Of a DNA stretch of 64,000 nucleotides, positions 1-9,396 are shown one piece after another. Position 1 is the stretch's first letter; each line of letters starts with the position of its first letter. Made by a program: the position numbers and the translations under genes. This DNA is from Corynebacterium uterequi (GTDB lineage Bacteria; Actinomycetota; Actinomycetes; Mycobacteriales; Mycobacteriaceae). The stretch is taken from positions 248,001 through 312,000 of the forward strand of contig NZ_CP011546.1 of the NCBI RefSeq assembly GCF_001021065.1, read 5' to 3'. The notes below the pieces were generated by a model. That model saw nothing but the letters and a program-made list of their open reading frames with translations. It did not search any database and was not told where the DNA came from.

Positions 1-604
1 CGCCGGCGACGGCCCGAGTGCGCTGAGGGAGTTCGAGCGCGGGACGACGCACATCGTCCTGCTCGACCTCATGCTGCCGGGCATGTCGGGAACGGATGTG
101 GCGAAGAAAATCCGCGCCACGTCGAATGTGCCGATCATCATGGTGACCGCCCGGGATTCGGAGATCGACAAGGTGGTGGGGCTCGAACTCGGCGCCGATG
201 ACTACGTCACCAAGCCCTATTCTTCGCGGGAGCTCATCGCCCGGATCCGTGCCGTGCTGCGCCGCGGTGCGAGCGGCGCAACGGAGCAGGCTGAGGACGA
301 TTCCCTCATCCTTTCCGGCGGACGCGTCCAACTCGACGTCGGCCGCCACACCGTCACCGTCGACGGCCAGCCGGTCCCCATGCCGCTGAAAGAATTTGAC
401 CTGCTGGAATACCTGCTGTCCAACTCCGGTCGGGTGCTCACCCGCGGGCAGTTGATCGACCGCATCTGGGGTTCGGACTACGTGGGCGACACGAAGACCC
501 TCGACGTTCACGTCAAGCGCCTGCGCTCGAAGATCGAGGAGGAGCCCTCCCACCCGCGCCACCTGGTCACCGTGCGCGGGCTTGGCTACAAGTTCGAGGC
601 CTAG
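1..604 (+). CDS. regX3: Response regulator RegX3-like, OmpR/PhoB family (5' end outside window)
   Basis: The frame is open from base 2, so the true start lies upstream. The visible part begins inside the receiver domain: [11 protein letters not shown] carries the phospho-acceptor Asp, followed by the switch Thr (IIMVTA) and the conserved Lys (DDYVTKPYS). A winged-helix output domain follows (residues ~110-200), ending with the typical VRGLGYKFE. In actinobacteria RegX3 is phosphorylated by SenX3 and answers phosphate limitation; the assignment rests on domain pattern and on the nearby ppx2/proC synteny. Its TAG overlaps the stop codon of the convergent gene within a single CTAG. Confidence 0.85.
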   Translation, partial: AGDGPSALREFERGTTHIVLLDLMLPGMSGTDVAKKIRATSNVPIIMVTARDSEIDKVVGLELGADDYVTKPYSSRELIARIRAVLRRGASGATEQAEDDSLILSGGRVQLDVGRHTVTVDGQPVPMPLKEFDLLEYLLSNSGRVLTRGQLIDRIWGSDYVGDTKTLDVHVKRLRSKIEEEPSHPRHLVTVRGLGYKFEA

Positions 605-1485
605 CGGCGCGTCGACGCCGGGTGGGCGAGGCCGTGCCCGGCCCGGCGGGTGAGGTGCGCGGCGAGGTAGTCGTAGGCGGCCTCGCCCATGAGCGCGACG
701 AGCTCCGTTTTGTGGCTCACCCACAGGGGCTGCTCGCCGACGTGGCAGGCCGGCGCGGTGGAGCACCACCAGAAGAAGTCCTCCCCGCCGTTGCCCCACG
801 CGCGCCGGTCGTACTCCCCAATAACCGTGCGTAGGACCTCGACACCGTCGGTGCGGGTCTCGTAGGCCTCGTGCCGGCGGATGGGGACCTGCCAGCACAC
901 CTCCGGTTTGACGACCGTCAGCTCGCGGCCGTCGGCCACCGCCCACTGGTGTAGGGCGCACCCGATGCCGGTGACCCAACCCCGCCGGTTGGCGAAGATA
1001 CAGCCGCCGTCGACGACCTTCGTTTTCAGCGCCGGTTCGGGTTCGCCGTCGTCGCCGTCGAGTTCGTCCCACTCCAGCCAGGGCTCGATGTCCATGACCT
1101 CGCCGGTGTCGAGGAACTCATCCGTCGACGCCGGTCGAAGCTGCCAGAACTCCGCGGGCATGTCGGCGACGGCGTCGTACAGCTGGTCCCGGTCGGTCTC
1201 ATCCGTGAGGAAGGCGCCGTGCACGCAGCAGGCGACGTCGGTGAGCCCCTCGACGATGCCCCGGCAGGCCGGGGTGCCGAACTGGCACGCGTAGTAGGAC
1301 TCCACCCAGGTCAGGTCGACGCTGAAGATGTGCTCCGGGTCCTCCGGGTTGGTGAACTCGAACCATTCCCGCGGGTAGTCCGCCGGCACCTCGTGGCCAG
1401 CCAGTATCGACTTACCCGCCGGGGAGGCGGCCGGAAACCCCAAATGTACTGGTTCGTGGTGCGCGTGCTTCACGCCTGTCACCAT
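601..1485 (-). CDS. Conserved Cys-rich protein of unknown function
   Basis: This 294-aa soluble protein has no signal peptide or membrane segment. Cysteines fall in clusters: CQFGTPAC and ACCVHG near residues 67-90, then GC-IFANRRG and GIGCALHQW near 160-180, then EVCWQVP, and further C residues near the C-terminus. This spacing recalls the YkgJ-type metal or Fe-S-binding proteins, but I do not recognise a named family, so metal binding is inference. It is convergent with regX3 (shared CTAG stop) and divergent from ppx2, with only about 20 bp between the two starts, so their promoters must overlap. Confidence 0.75.
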   Translation of the reverse strand: MVTGVKHAHHEPVHLGFPAASPAGKSILAGHEVPADYPREWFEFTNPEDPEHIFSVDLTWVESYYACQFGTPACRGIVEGLTDVACCVHGAFLTDETDRDQLYDAVADMPAEFWQLRPASTDEFLDTGEVMDIEPWLEWDELDGDDGEPEPALKTKVVDGGCIFANRRGWVTGIGCALHQWAVADGRELTVVKPEVCWQVPIRRHEAYETRTDGVEVLRTVIGEYDRRAWGNGGEDFFWWCSTAPACHVGEQPLWVSHKTELVALMGEAAYDYLAAHLTRRAGHGLAHPASTRR

Positions 1486-1493
1486 AGAGCGTC

Positions 1494-1499
1494 TACCCT
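1494..1499 (+). promoter_or_regulatory. -10 box of ppx2 (leaderless start)
   Basis: TACCCT lies 7 nt before the GTG at 1507 and matches the actinobacterial TANNNT -10. Transcription would begin at or next to the start codon. Confidence 0.45.
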
Positions 1500-1506
1500 G
1501 TCAGGT

Positions 1507-2439
1507 GTGCGTTTAGGTGTGTTGGATGTTGGCAGTAACACGGTCCACCTCGTGGCGGTAGATACCCGCGGTGGGGCGCGCCCGTCGCCGATGAGTGATT
1601 GGAAGACCGGACTGCGGCTGGTAGAACAGCTCGACGACGGTGGGGCCATCACCGACAAGGGAATCAAGAAGCTCATCGCCGCCGTGGGGGAGGCGGCCCA
1701 GCTGGCGGACCAACTGGGCTGTCAGGAACTCATCCCGTTTGCCACCTCGGCTATCCGCTCGGCGACAAACGGGCCGGAGGTGCTCGACGCCGTCGAGCGC
1801 GACACCGGCGTGCGCCTGACGGTGCTCTCCGGCGAAGAGGAGGCGCGGCTGACCTTCCTGGCGGTTCGTCGCTGGTATGGGTGGTCGGCCGGGCGGATCG
1901 TCAACATCGACATTGGCGGCGGCTCCCTGGAGTTGACCACCGGCACCGACGAAGAGCCGGACGTGGCCGTGTCCCTTGATCTGGGGGCGGGCCGGCTCAC
2001 TCACTCGTGGTTCGATACCGACCCGCCGGCACGCAAGAAGATCAACCTCCTGCGCGATTACATCGACGCTGAACTCTACGAGCCGGCCAAGCGCTTCCAG
2101 CTCCTAGGCGAGGCCCGGGTGGCGGCGGGAACGTCGAAGACCCTGCGCACCCTGGCCCGGCTCACCGGCGCCGCACCGAGTTCGGCCGGCCCGTTTGTGC
2201 AGCGCACCCTCACGGCGGCTGGTCTTCGCCAGCTCATCGCTTTCATCTCCCGAATGACTTCGGCTGACCGGGCTGAGTTGGAGGGGGTAAGCTTGGATCG
2301 GTCCCACCAACTAGTGGCCGGCGCTTTAGTTGCCGAGGCAAGTATGCGAGCATTAGGAATAGAAAAACTAGACATTTGCCCGTGGGCATTGCGCGAAGGC
2401 GTGATCTTGCGTCGCATCGACAAAGAGTCGGACACTTAA
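1507..2439 (+). CDS. ppx2: Exopolyphosphatase / Ppx-GppA family phosphatase
   Basis: A 310-aa member of the Ppx/GppA branch of the ASKHA fold, which removes terminal phosphate from polyphosphate or pppGpp. The first phosphate loop is [16 protein letters not shown] right at the N-terminus, and the second is [11 protein letters not shown] near residue 135; [15 protein letters not shown] near 210 is also typical. The GTG at 1507 was chosen because [12 protein letters not shown] is the usual family start and a -10 box sits 7 nt upstream. The length matches the short actinobacterial Ppx form rather than the ~500-aa enterobacterial one. It lies next to a RegX3-type phosphate regulator, which fits polyphosphate metabolism. 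Confidence 0.88.
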   Translation: MRLGVLDVGSNTVHLVAVDTRGGARPSPMSDWKTGLRLVEQLDDGGAITDKGIKKLIAAVGEAAQLADQLGCQELIPFATSAIRSATNGPEVLDAVERDTGVRLTVLSGEEEARLTFLAVRRWYGWSAGRIVNIDIGGGSLELTTGTDEEPDVAVSLDLGAGRLTHSWFDTDPPARKKINLLRDYIDAELYEPAKRFQLLGEARVAAGTSKTLRTLARLTGAAPSSAGPFVQRTLTAAGLRQLIAFISRMTSADRAELEGVSLDRSHQLVAGALVAEASMRALGIEKLDICPWALREGVILRRIDKESDT

Positions 2440-2460
2440 GAGATAAGGACGAGAACCACC

Positions 2461-3255
2461 ATGGCTGACAACAACCAGCTCACGGTCGCAGAAATCCTCG
2501 CCCGCGCTAAGCAGGCCAACCCGGATGACGCGCCGACGTCGCGGCGTCGGCGTCGCCGCAGCGTGGACAATGGCGGTGTCTCCGTTGCCGAACTCACCGG
2601 TGAGCTAGCCGCGGTGAAGAGCGACCCGGCGCAGGCCCGGCACTCCAACGTGCCGCTGGACTCCCAGGCGCAGGAGGCGGCCGACGACGCCGCGCCGGCC
2701 GAGCCGGTAGCGCCCGCCGCGCCGGTGGCCGCCCCGGACGCTGCCCGGCAGTCGCCCTCCAACGATGAGACGACGATTATCGAGAAGGTGCGCCCCGGCG
2801 CCCGGGTCGGTGGGTCCACGCCGGTGAGCGCGCAGCCGGTCGAGGAGACCACGCTGCTGCCCAAGGTGGATGACCCCGCCCCGGCCCCGGCCCCGGTCGC
2901 CCCGGAGCAGGTGCCCAACCAGGCCGCGGAGAAGGCCGCCGAGGATTCGCTGCCGCTGGCAAACTTCTCCGACCACGAGCGCGTCCTCGACGAGGAAGAA
3001 AGCTACAGCGCGGGTGCGGTGCTGGGGCTGATCCTGTTGTGCGTGGTCCTCGGCGCGCTGGTGTTCCTGGGCTTCCACCAGCTGTGGGGTCGGTTCCCCG
3101 TGTGGGCGTGCGCCGCTGCCGGCGTGGTGGTGACCCTGGTCATGATTATTGGTGTGAAGGTCATGCGCGCCGGCCGCGCGGGAGCGGCGATGGCGTTGGC
3201 CGGTCTGGCCGGTCTGGCCATCACCTTCGGCCCCGCGGTGCTCATCTTCACCTAG
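2461..3255 (+). CDS. Corynebacterial membrane protein with disordered N-terminal half
   Basis: A 264-aa protein starting 21 bp after ppx2, with GAGAA-like purine bases upstream of the ATG. Residues 1-175 are hydrophilic and Ala/Pro-rich with an Arg run (SRRRRRRS) near residue 28, probably a disordered cytoplasmic segment. Residues ~180-264 form three hydrophobic helices (around 182-204, 211-232 and 241-263). No catalytic motif is visible. A protein of this build follows ppx2 in corynebacteria, so the gene is credible, but its function is unknown. Confidence 0.8.
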   Translation: MADNNQLTVAEILARAKQANPDDAPTSRRRRRRSVDNGGVSVAELTGELAAVKSDPAQARHSNVPLDSQAQEAADDAAPAEPVAPAAPVAAPDAARQSPSNDETTIIEKVRPGARVGGSTPVSAQPVEETTLLPKVDDPAPAPAPVAPEQVPNQAAEKAAEDSLPLANFSDHERVLDEEESYSAGAVLGLILLCVVLGALVFLGFHQLWGRFPVWACAAAGVVVTLVMIIGVKVMRAGRAGAAMALAGLAGLAITFGPAVLIFT

Positions 3256-3318
3256 CCGTCACCGGGGGATAGCGCGACGGGGTCGATTTACCCGACGTCG
3301 TCTGGCACGATGTCTGCC

Positions 3319-4125
3319 ATGAGCACTATCGCAATCATCGGTGCCGGCAGCATTGGGGAGGCCCTCATCGCCGGTTTGATCGGCGCCGGGCGGGACCCGC
3401 AGAGCATCATCGCCACGAACCGCACGGTGAGCCGGAACCGATACCTGGCGCAGACCTACGGGGTCCGCACGTCGAACGACAACGAGACGGTTGTCGACGG
3501 GGCGGACTTCCTCGTCATCGCCGTGAAACCGGCCCAGGTGGTGCCGCTGCTTGGTGAGCTGTCGGACACCATCGCCCACAACGATTCGACCATCGTTGTC
3601 TCTCTCGCCGCCGGGGTGAGCGTCGGCGCCATGGAGGAAGCACTGTCCGCCGGGACCCCGGTGGTGCGCGTCATGCCTAACACGCCCATGCTCGTGGGCA
3701 AGGGGGTCAGCGCCTGCGCCGCCGGCCGCTTCGTTACCGATGACCAGATGGATTCCGTCGCGGAGCTGCTGCGGACCGTCGGCGAGGTGGTTCGGGTCAA
3801 GGAGAGCGAGATGGATGCCGTGTGCGCCCTGTCTGGCTCCGCGCCGGCGTACTACTTCCTCATGGCGGAGGCCCTCGTGGACGCGGGCGTGAGCCTGGGG
3901 CTGAGCCGGGAACTGTCGACCACCCTGGCTAAGTGCGTGGCCAGCGGCGCGGGAGCGCTCGTCGAGCAACACGACGGGGAGCTGTCGGCCCTGCGCGCCG
4001 CGGTGTCCTCCCCGGCGGGCACGACGGTGGCGGCGGTGCGCGAACTGGAGGAGTCGGGCCTGCGTGGGGCGATCTACCGGGCGACGGAGGCCTGCGCGAA
4101 GCGTTCGGCCGAGCTCGGTAGCTAG
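3319..4125 (+). CDS. proC: Pyrroline-5-carboxylate reductase
   Basis: Catalyses the last step of proline synthesis, NAD(P)H-dependent reduction of pyrroline-5-carboxylate. The N-terminal Rossmann motif is IAIIGAGSIGEAL. The dimerisation/active-site signature is present in the C-terminal half: LSGSAPAYYFLMAEAL, then ASGAGALVEQ and SPAGTTVAAV. The length of 268 aa is normal. I took ATG 3319 (MSTIAIIG) because a weak -10-like CACGAT ends 7 nt upstream and overlaps the alternative ATG at 3310. A single-gene transcript is likely. Confidence 0.93.
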   Translation: MSTIAIIGAGSIGEALIAGLIGAGRDPQSIIATNRTVSRNRYLAQTYGVRTSNDNETVVDGADFLVIAVKPAQVVPLLGELSDTIAHNDSTIVVSLAAGVSVGAMEEALSAGTPVVRVMPNTPMLVGKGVSACAAGRFVTDDQMDSVAELLRTVGEVVRVKESEMDAVCALSGSAPAYYFLMAEALVDAGVSLGLSRELSTTLAKCVASGAGALVEQHDGELSALRAAVSSPAGTTVAAVRELEESGLRGAIYRATEACAKRSAELGS

Positions 4126-4316
4126 GCGCGGCTCGTCCACCCGGGGGCGCGCCGTCTTTTGCGGGTTCTGCCAGGTATTTTCGAAGGCTCGTGAAGAATT
4201 GATCCCCGTGAGTCGCACGAGTCACATGGTTAACGCTACAGTTATAGGGGTACGTGCGTGTTGGTCCTGCAGGAGGGGAAGCCTGCAGCGCGCCACGTGG
4301 TGAAGGGTAGAGATAC

Positions 4317-4508
4317 ATGGCACATGAAGATAAGGGAACGTTCCTGACCGTCGCAGAGGTCGCCGAGATCATGCGCGTCTCCAAGATGACCGTGTACCGC
4401 CTCGTTCACGCAGGTGAGCTGCCGGCGGTGCGCGTCGGACGCTCCTTCCGCGTTCATGAAAAGGCCGTCAGCGAGTATCTCGACTCTTCCTACTACGAGG
4501 TCGGATAG
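4317..4508 (+). CDS. BldC/excisionase-type small HTH DNA-binding protein
   Basis: A 63-aa protein consisting only of a MerR-like winged HTH: FLTVAEVAEIMRVSKMTVYR is the helix-turn-helix and LPAVRVGRSFRVHEKAVSEYL the wing. It matches the helix_turn_helix_17 (excisionase-family) architecture of Streptomyces BldC and its actinobacterial relatives, which act as small transcription regulators. The position between proC and the bS22 gene is conserved in corynebacteria. Its target is unknown. The long upstream gap (4126-4316) contains a TTATAGGGG stretch that may be its -10. Confidence 0.88.
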   Translation: MAHEDKGTFLTVAEVAEIMRVSKMTVYRLVHAGELPAVRVGRSFRVHEKAVSEYLDSSYYEVG

Positions 4509-4769
4509 CCGTCCCCTTATGTGACCTCGGGCAACGGTGATGATGCGGCGAGGTCATTGCCGTGTGTCCAGCTGGTTCGTGCGGACGGGCGGGCCGGTTT
4601 TGGTTCCGTGGCGTGGCCCCCGGTATGCTTTTAGCCATTCGTGCCGGCCAAGCCCCCACGCCTGCTCCCGCGCGCGCGGGCTTTGCACGACGCCACGAGT
4701 GCACCGTGGCGTTCGTGGGGCGAGACCGGCAGGTATTAGTACGTACTAGAAGCGAAGCGAGGAAACCAT

Positions 4770-4871
4770 ATGGGTTCTGTCATCAAGAAGCGTCGTAAGC
4801 GCATGTCGAAGAAGAAGCACCGCAAGATGCTTCGCCGTACGCGCGTTCAGCGTCGTAAGCTCGGCAAGTAA
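4770..4871 (+). CDS. Ribosomal protein bS22 (AURKAIP1/COX24-domain, 33 aa)
   Basis: A 33-residue, extremely basic peptide beginning [19 protein letters not shown] and ending VQRRKLGK, nearly identical to the bS22 protein seen in mycobacterial ribosomes. AAGCGAGGAAACC provides an RBS directly ahead of the ATG. Upstream (4509-4769) no other gene is apparent; TATGCT near 4623 is a possible -10. The gene follows the BldC-like regulator as in other corynebacteria and mycobacteria, and a strong hairpin closes it. Confidence 0.93.
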   Translation: MGSVIKKRRKRMSKKKHRKMLRRTRVQRRKLGK

Positions 4872-4891
4872 ATCGAGCACGCTTTTTAAAA

Positions 4892-4930
4892 AAGGCCCTG
4901 TCTCCGCTTTCCCCGCGGCGGCAGGGCCTT
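4892..4930 (-). terminator. Bidirectional terminator between bS22 and the HAD phosphatase
   Basis: AAGGCCCTG (4892-4900) pairs with CAGGGCCTT (4922-4930) across a 21-nt loop. On the minus strand it is followed by a T-run, making it a good intrinsic terminator for the gene ending at 4974. On the plus strand the U-tract is poor, but the hairpin is well placed after bS22. Confidence 0.8.
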
Positions 4931-4973
4931 AAGCGTCCGAACAACGTCGGCGTCGGCCGGCGTCGACCGGTAG

Positions 4974-6056
4974 CTAGGGGCGTCGGCGCAGGCGCTCACC
5001 GGCACGTGTCACCCGCATACTGGCGAGGGTGACCCCGGCGGCGGCCAGGGCGGGCACGCCGTAGGTCTTCACCGCCCGTCGCACGCTGCGATAGTCGCGG
5101 ATGATCCAGCCCCGGTTCATCGCCTCGCCGCGGAGCCGCCGGTCCGGGTTGATCGCCACCGCGGTGCCCACCATGGACAGCAGGGGCAGGTCGTTAGCGG
5201 AGTCCGAATAGGCGGTGCAGCGGGACAGGTCAAAGCCTTCTAGGGCGGACAGCGCCGCCACCGCGTGGGCTTTGCCGGGGCCGTGGAGGATGTCGCCTAC
5301 CAGCCGGCCGGTGAACACGCCGTCGACCTGCTCCGGGACGGTGCCGAGGGCGCCGGTGAAGCCGAGGCGCTCGGCGAGGATCTGCGCCAGATGCACCGGC
5401 GTGGCGGTGACCAGCCAGACCTGTTGGCCGGCGTCGAGGTGCATTTGGGCGAGCTCACGGGTGCCCGAGTACACCTTGGTAATCATCCGCGAGTCGACGA
5501 TGTCCCGGCCGAGCTCGACGAGTTCGGCTACGCTGCGGCCCCGGATGAATTCCAACGCCTGGCGGCGGCCGCCCTCGACGTCGGCGGCGTTTTCGGAGCC
5601 GGTGAGGCGGTACTTGGCCTGCTTCCAGGTCATGGTGGCCACGTCGGTGGGAGTGAAGAACTTCTTGCGCGCCATGCCCATCCCCAGCTGGACCAGGGAA
5701 GAGCCCTGGATGAGCGTGTTGTCCACGTCGAAGAAGGCGGCGGCGCCGTCGTCGACGGGGATGTCCGGGTCCGGGGCGGTCAGCCGCGGCGCGCCGGCGG
5801 CGGCCCGGGCGCCATGGACGGTGTCCACGCCGGCGGTGTAGGAGTCGAGGTCCAGCCCGAAGACTTCCTCGACGGCTGCGGCGGCCGCCGCCTCGCCGGC
5901 CTCGCGCTGTGGTTGTTCGCCGAGCGGCGGGGCGGCGATGTTTTCGACGAAGTCGCGGACGTTACCCCGGGAGGCGGTCCAGACGGTGAGGAACTCCATG
6001 GCGGTGGAGGGCAGCGTCGAACTCAGGGCAGGATCGGGGGGCGATGCGGGGGTCAC
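4974..6056 (-). CDS. HAD-IB family hydrolase (SerB-like phosphatase)
   Basis: A HAD-superfamily subfamily IB phosphatase of 360 aa. Motif I is [13 protein letters not shown] (nucleophile and acid/base Asp). Motif II is the VTATP segment. Motif III/IV is [16 protein letters not shown] region of about 100 residues precedes the HAD core. The C-terminal tail is basic and hydrophobic ([19 protein letters not shown]). I chose the GTG at 6056 because AAAGG lies about 14 nt upstream; the ATG at 5999 is an alternative. Relatives are often called SerB or lyso-phospholipid phosphatases, so the substrate remains unassigned. It is divergent from the glutaredoxin gene. Confidence 0.8.
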   Translation of the reverse strand: MTPASPPDPALSSTLPSTAMEFLTVWTASRGNVRDFVENIAAPPLGEQPQREAGEAAAAAAVEEVFGLDLDSYTAGVDTVHGARAAAGAPRLTAPDPDIPVDDGAAAFFDVDNTLIQGSSLVQLGMGMARKKFFTPTDVATMTWKQAKYRLTGSENAADVEGGRRQALEFIRGRSVAELVELGRDIVDSRMITKVYSGTRELAQMHLDAGQQVWLVTATPVHLAQILAERLGFTGALGTVPEQVDGVFTGRLVGDILHGPGKAHAVAALSALEGFDLSRCTAYSDSANDLPLLSMVGTAVAINPDRRLRGEAMNRGWIIRDYRSVRRAVKTYGVPALAAAGVTLASMRVTRAGERLRRRP

Positions 6057-6175
6057 GGCGGTTTTCTTCAGCCTTTGTCGGGGACTAAGTGACGGGATAC
6101 TGTCAGCGTAGACTGTCGGGCTTGGCCGTGGTGGCTGGGACCGGCCGGAAGATGCTCTCACGACCGGAGGCGGAG

Positions 6176-6466
6176 ATGGAACAGGTAGGACACACCAGGG
6201 TGGTGGAGTTGATGGTGCGGCCGGGGTGCGGTTCCTGCCTGCGGGTCGAGCAGCAGATCCGCCCGATCGTCGCGGACGCCGGGGCGCAGCTGCGGGTGGT
6301 TGATGTGACGGCGTCGGCGGGCGGGGAGCTCGCGGTGGAGTTTGGCGACCGGGTGCCCGTCGTAGTCATCGACGGGGAGGAGTTTTCCTGCTGGGAGGTG
6401 GACAGCGAGGAGCTCGCCGAGGAGCTTGCGGCCGGCGGCGCGGAGGCGCAACGCAGGCTCACCTAA
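6176..6466 (+). CDS. Glutaredoxin-like (DUF836) protein
   Basis: A 96-aa thioredoxin-fold protein with the redox motif CGSC ([14 protein letters not shown]) near the N-terminus and the cis-Pro loop [11 protein letters not shown] near residue 65. ATG 6176 follows GGAGGCGGAG, a clear RBS. The gene lies directly upstream of hemA, as in other corynebacteria. Thiol-disulfide reduction is known for the fold; a specific link to glutamyl-tRNA reductase, which uses a catalytic Cys, is only suggested by position. Confidence 0.87.
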   Translation: MEQVGHTRVVELMVRPGCGSCLRVEQQIRPIVADAGAQLRVVDVTASAGGELAVEFGDRVPVVVIDGEEFSCWEVDSEELAEELAAGGAEAQRRLT

Positions 6467-6589
6467 GAAGCGAAGTGCCGCGGCGGATGTATTAGCGTTG
6501 CGGGGGTAGCTTTTCGCTAGATGTACGCTTGCGCGTAGCCTGCTTCCGTTGGAAAAAGTCTTAGAGAGATCATCGCTGGGAGATACACC

Positions 6590-7942
6590 GTGAGTGTCCT
6601 TGTTGTCGGTATGTCACATCGATCGGCGCCCGTTTCGCTTCTGGAGCGCCTGAGCATGGCCGACGACGTCCGCGGCGGTGCCGTCGCCAAGCTAATGGAA
6701 CGCTCCTCGCTGCAGGAGGCGATGATCGTGTCCACGTGCAACCGCCTTGAGGTGTACACGGTCACCAACGCCTTCCACGCCGGAGTGTCCGACGTGGTGG
6801 CGGTTCTCAACGAGATTTCCGGTATTGACCCAGACACGCTGCGTTCCTATCTTTATGTCCGCTATGCCGACGCCGCCGCGGAGCACATGATGGTTGTCAC
6901 CTCGGGGCTGGACTCCATGGTGGTGGGGGAGCAGCAGATCATCGGCCAGGTGCGCAACGCCTACCGGGAGGCGTCCGGGGCGGGCACCGTCGGGCCGCAC
7001 CTGCATTCTTTGTCCCAGACCGCGCTGCGCACGGGCAAGCGGGTGCACGCGGAGACCGGGATTGACGACGCCGGCGGGTCGATGGTGACCTTCGCCCTCG
7101 ACGAGGCGCTGCGCCGCGCCGGGCGGGCGTCGTTCGCGGGCATGCGCGCGCTGGTGCTGGGCGCCGGGGCGATGGCGTCGCTGGCGGCCACCCAGTTGGG
7201 CAAGCACGGCGTGGCGGAGCTGGTGGTGGCCAACCGCACTGTGGAGCGGGCGGAGCGCCTGGCCAGCCACGCCCGCGAGGCCGGGGTGGCGGCGCGCGCT
7301 ATTGCCTTCGCGGATCGCCGGGAGGCGCTCGACGGGGTGGACGTGGTGGTTTCGGCCACCGGGGCGGATGGGTTCACCATCGACGCCGCGGACGTCCCGG
7401 CGGAGCGCGGCGGCCGGGGTCTCATCCTGGTCGATCTGTCCCTGCCGCGCGACATCGACGACGCTCTCAGCGAGGTCCCCGGGGTGACTCTGGTCAACAT
7501 CGAGTCCATGCATCACTCGGTGACCAGCCGAGATTCCACCTCTGAGGCGCACAAGCGGGCGCAGGCCATCGTGTCGGAGGAGCTGCAGGCCTACGCCTCG
7601 GAGCAGCGGGTGCGCGACGTCGCGCCGGCGGTGGCTGCGCTGCGGCAGGCGGCGAACAATGTCGCCGAGTCGGAGCTGGGCCGGCTGCGCCCGAAGCTGG
7701 ACGACGACGCCTTCGCGGAAGTCTCCCGCACCGTTCATCGCGTGGTGGACAAGCTGCTGCACGTGCCCACCGTGCAGGCGAAGAAGCTCGCGGCGGAGTC
7801 CGCCACCATCACCTACGAGACGGCCCTGCAGCAGCTCTTCGGCCTGGAACCCACGCCGTCGCCGTCGGTGGCGGTGGCCGCCGATCAGCTTCCCAGCACC
7901 GACGCCGATCGCATCATTCCGCCCCACCGCGCACGCGCCTAG
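6590..7942 (+). CDS. hemA: Glutamyl-tRNA reductase
   Basis: First committed step of tetrapyrrole synthesis by the C5 route, reducing glutamyl-tRNA(Glu) to glutamate-1-semialdehyde. Diagnostic segments: [17 protein letters not shown] at the N-terminus, the catalytic Cys in STCNRLEVY (residue ~50), [20 protein letters not shown], the NADPH-binding [15 protein letters not shown] and VANRT, and a C-terminal dimerisation helix. 450 aa is normal. The start is GTG 6590, with GGGAGA upstream. hemC follows 22 bp later, so the two are co-transcribed. Corynebacterial hemA is known to be regulated by heme-responsive systems; I cannot point to the operator. Confidence 0.96.
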   Translation: MSVLVVGMSHRSAPVSLLERLSMADDVRGGAVAKLMERSSLQEAMIVSTCNRLEVYTVTNAFHAGVSDVVAVLNEISGIDPDTLRSYLYVRYADAAAEHMMVVTSGLDSMVVGEQQIIGQVRNAYREASGAGTVGPHLHSLSQTALRTGKRVHAETGIDDAGGSMVTFALDEALRRAGRASFAGMRALVLGAGAMASLAATQLGKHGVAELVVANRTVERAERLASHAREAGVAARAIAFADRREALDGVDVVVSATGADGFTIDAADVPAERGGRGLILVDLSLPRDIDDALSEVPGVTLVNIESMHHSVTSRDSTSEAHKRAQAIVSEELQAYASEQRVRDVAPAVAALRQAANNVAESELGRLRPKLDDDAFAEVSRTVHRVVDKLLHVPTVQAKKLAAESATITYETALQQLFGLEPTPSPSVAVAADQLPSTDADRIIPPHRARA

Positions 7943-7964
7943 GGCTAATTTAAGGAGGATTCCC

Positions 7965-8861
7965 ATGGCCACCTTGTTCATCGGCACCCGCGGCTCGAAG
8001 CTAGCGACCACCCAGTCCGGCCACGTCCGCGACGGCCTCGTCGCCGCCGGCTACCCGGCTTCGTTGACCATCGTGACCACCGCCGGGGACGTCAACATGG
8101 CACCGGTGGAGCGCATCGGGGTGGGGGTGTTCACCCAGGCGCTGCGCGACAGTCTCGCGACCGGCGGCTGCGACGTCGCCGTTCATTCGCTCAAGGACCT
8201 GCCGACGGCGCCCGACGCCCGCTTCCACCTCATCACCCCGGTGCGGGAGGATAACCGGGAGGCGCTCATCGCCCGCGACGGCCTCACCTTGGCGCAGCTG
8301 CCCGAGGGCGCGCGCGTGGGGACGTCGGCGCCGCGGCGGGTGTCGCAGCTGCGGGCGTTGCGCCCGGATCTCGACATTCGTCCCCTGCGGGGCAATATCG
8401 ATACGCGCATGGGCAAGGTCACGAGCGGGGAGCTCGACGCGGTGGTTCTCGCCTACGCGGGGCTGAGCCGCGTCGGGCTGCAGGAGCGCGCCACGGAGGT
8501 CTTCGATCACGAGGTGCTGCTACCCGCCCCGGCGCAGGGTGCGCTGGCGGTGGAGTGCCGGGCGGACGACGACCGGGCGCGGGCCGCGATCGACGGGCTG
8601 GCCGATCCGGTGGCGGCGGCGCAGGTGCGCGCGGAACGCGCCGTGCTGCGTGAGTTGGAGGCCGGCTGCACCGCGCCGGTGGCGGCGTTCTCGCGCGTCG
8701 ACGGGGACACGATCACCGTCACCGCGGGCGTGTTCTCCCTGGACGGGTCCCGCCGGCTGCGGGAGTCCGAGTCGGCTTGCGTCGCCGAGGCGGCGGACGC
8801 GGGCGTTCGGTTGGCGCGTCGCCTGCTGGCGGGTGGGGCCAACCGAATCATGGCAGGATAG
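7965..8861 (+). CDS. hemC: Hydroxymethylbilane synthase (porphobilinogen deaminase)
   Basis: Polymerises four porphobilinogens into hydroxymethylbilane. The 298-aa protein begins [19 protein letters not shown], carries HSLKDLP and the Arg-rich cofactor-binding [18 protein letters not shown] and [10 protein letters not shown] segments, and has the dipyrromethane-anchoring Cys in [12 protein letters not shown]. The start at ATG 7965 follows a textbook TAAGGAGGATTCCC. The gene lies between hemA and a 119-aa unknown protein in one apparent transcript. Confidence 0.96.
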   Translation: MATLFIGTRGSKLATTQSGHVRDGLVAAGYPASLTIVTTAGDVNMAPVERIGVGVFTQALRDSLATGGCDVAVHSLKDLPTAPDARFHLITPVREDNREALIARDGLTLAQLPEGARVGTSAPRRVSQLRALRPDLDIRPLRGNIDTRMGKVTSGELDAVVLAYAGLSRVGLQERATEVFDHEVLLPAPAQGALAVECRADDDRARAAIDGLADPVAAAQVRAERAVLRELEAGCTAPVAAFSRVDGDTITVTAGVFSLDGSRRLRESESACVAEAADAGVRLARRLLAGGANRIMAG

Positions 8862-8866
8862 GGCGC

Positions 8867-9226
8867 ATGGCACGGCTCGACATCACTGAGGACCGGGTGC
8901 GCGTCCACCTCGATTGGTGGGAGAAGCTGCTCATGCATCGCTCGCACCTGACGATCCCGCTGCGCTCGGTGGCGGAGGTTCAGTTCCTGGCGGACACGGC
9001 CCGGGTGGTGGAGGGCATGGTGTTCGAGCAGTCCACCCGCATCCCCGGGGTGACGGTGTCCGGCGTGACGCGGGAGGCCGGTGGGCGGCGCAGTTTCGTG
9101 GTGAGTCACCGGGGGCAGCCCGGGATCGAGATCCAGCTGCGGTCGGTGACCTTTGATCGGATCATTGTGTCGTCGTCCGCGGCGGACGAGTATGTCCGCG
9201 AACTGGAACGCCGTATTACCACGTAG
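8867..9226 (+). CDS. Conserved 119-aa protein in the heme operon
   Basis: It starts 5 bp after hemC (ATG 8867), so it is almost certainly translated from the same message. The sequence is beta-rich with no cysteines and no membrane segment: LDITEDRVRVHLDWWEKLLM, then HLTIPLRSVAEVQFL, FEQSTRIPGVTV and VVSHRGQPGIEIQL. The pattern resembles a small PH-like (bPH) beta-barrel with a C-terminal helix (AADEYVRELERRI). I do not recognise a named family. An accessory role in tetrapyrrole synthesis is inference from position only. Confidence 0.8.
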   Translation: MARLDITEDRVRVHLDWWEKLLMHRSHLTIPLRSVAEVQFLADTARVVEGMVFEQSTRIPGVTVSGVTREAGGRRSFVVSHRGQPGIEIQLRSVTFDRIIVSSSAADEYVRELERRITT

Positions 9227-9396
9227 GATGCGCGAGCGTTTTTCCTTTAGCGGGTTCCTGATTTAAGGTAGTCAATACCATACGCCGGGGTGGCCGTGGT
9301 GATAAAGGTCCGTTGAGGAGCGCACGGTGTGTAGGACTTGTCTGGCCCCGGACTGGGTGACGTGTCCATATTTTGCCGAGACTAGAAAAGAACTCC

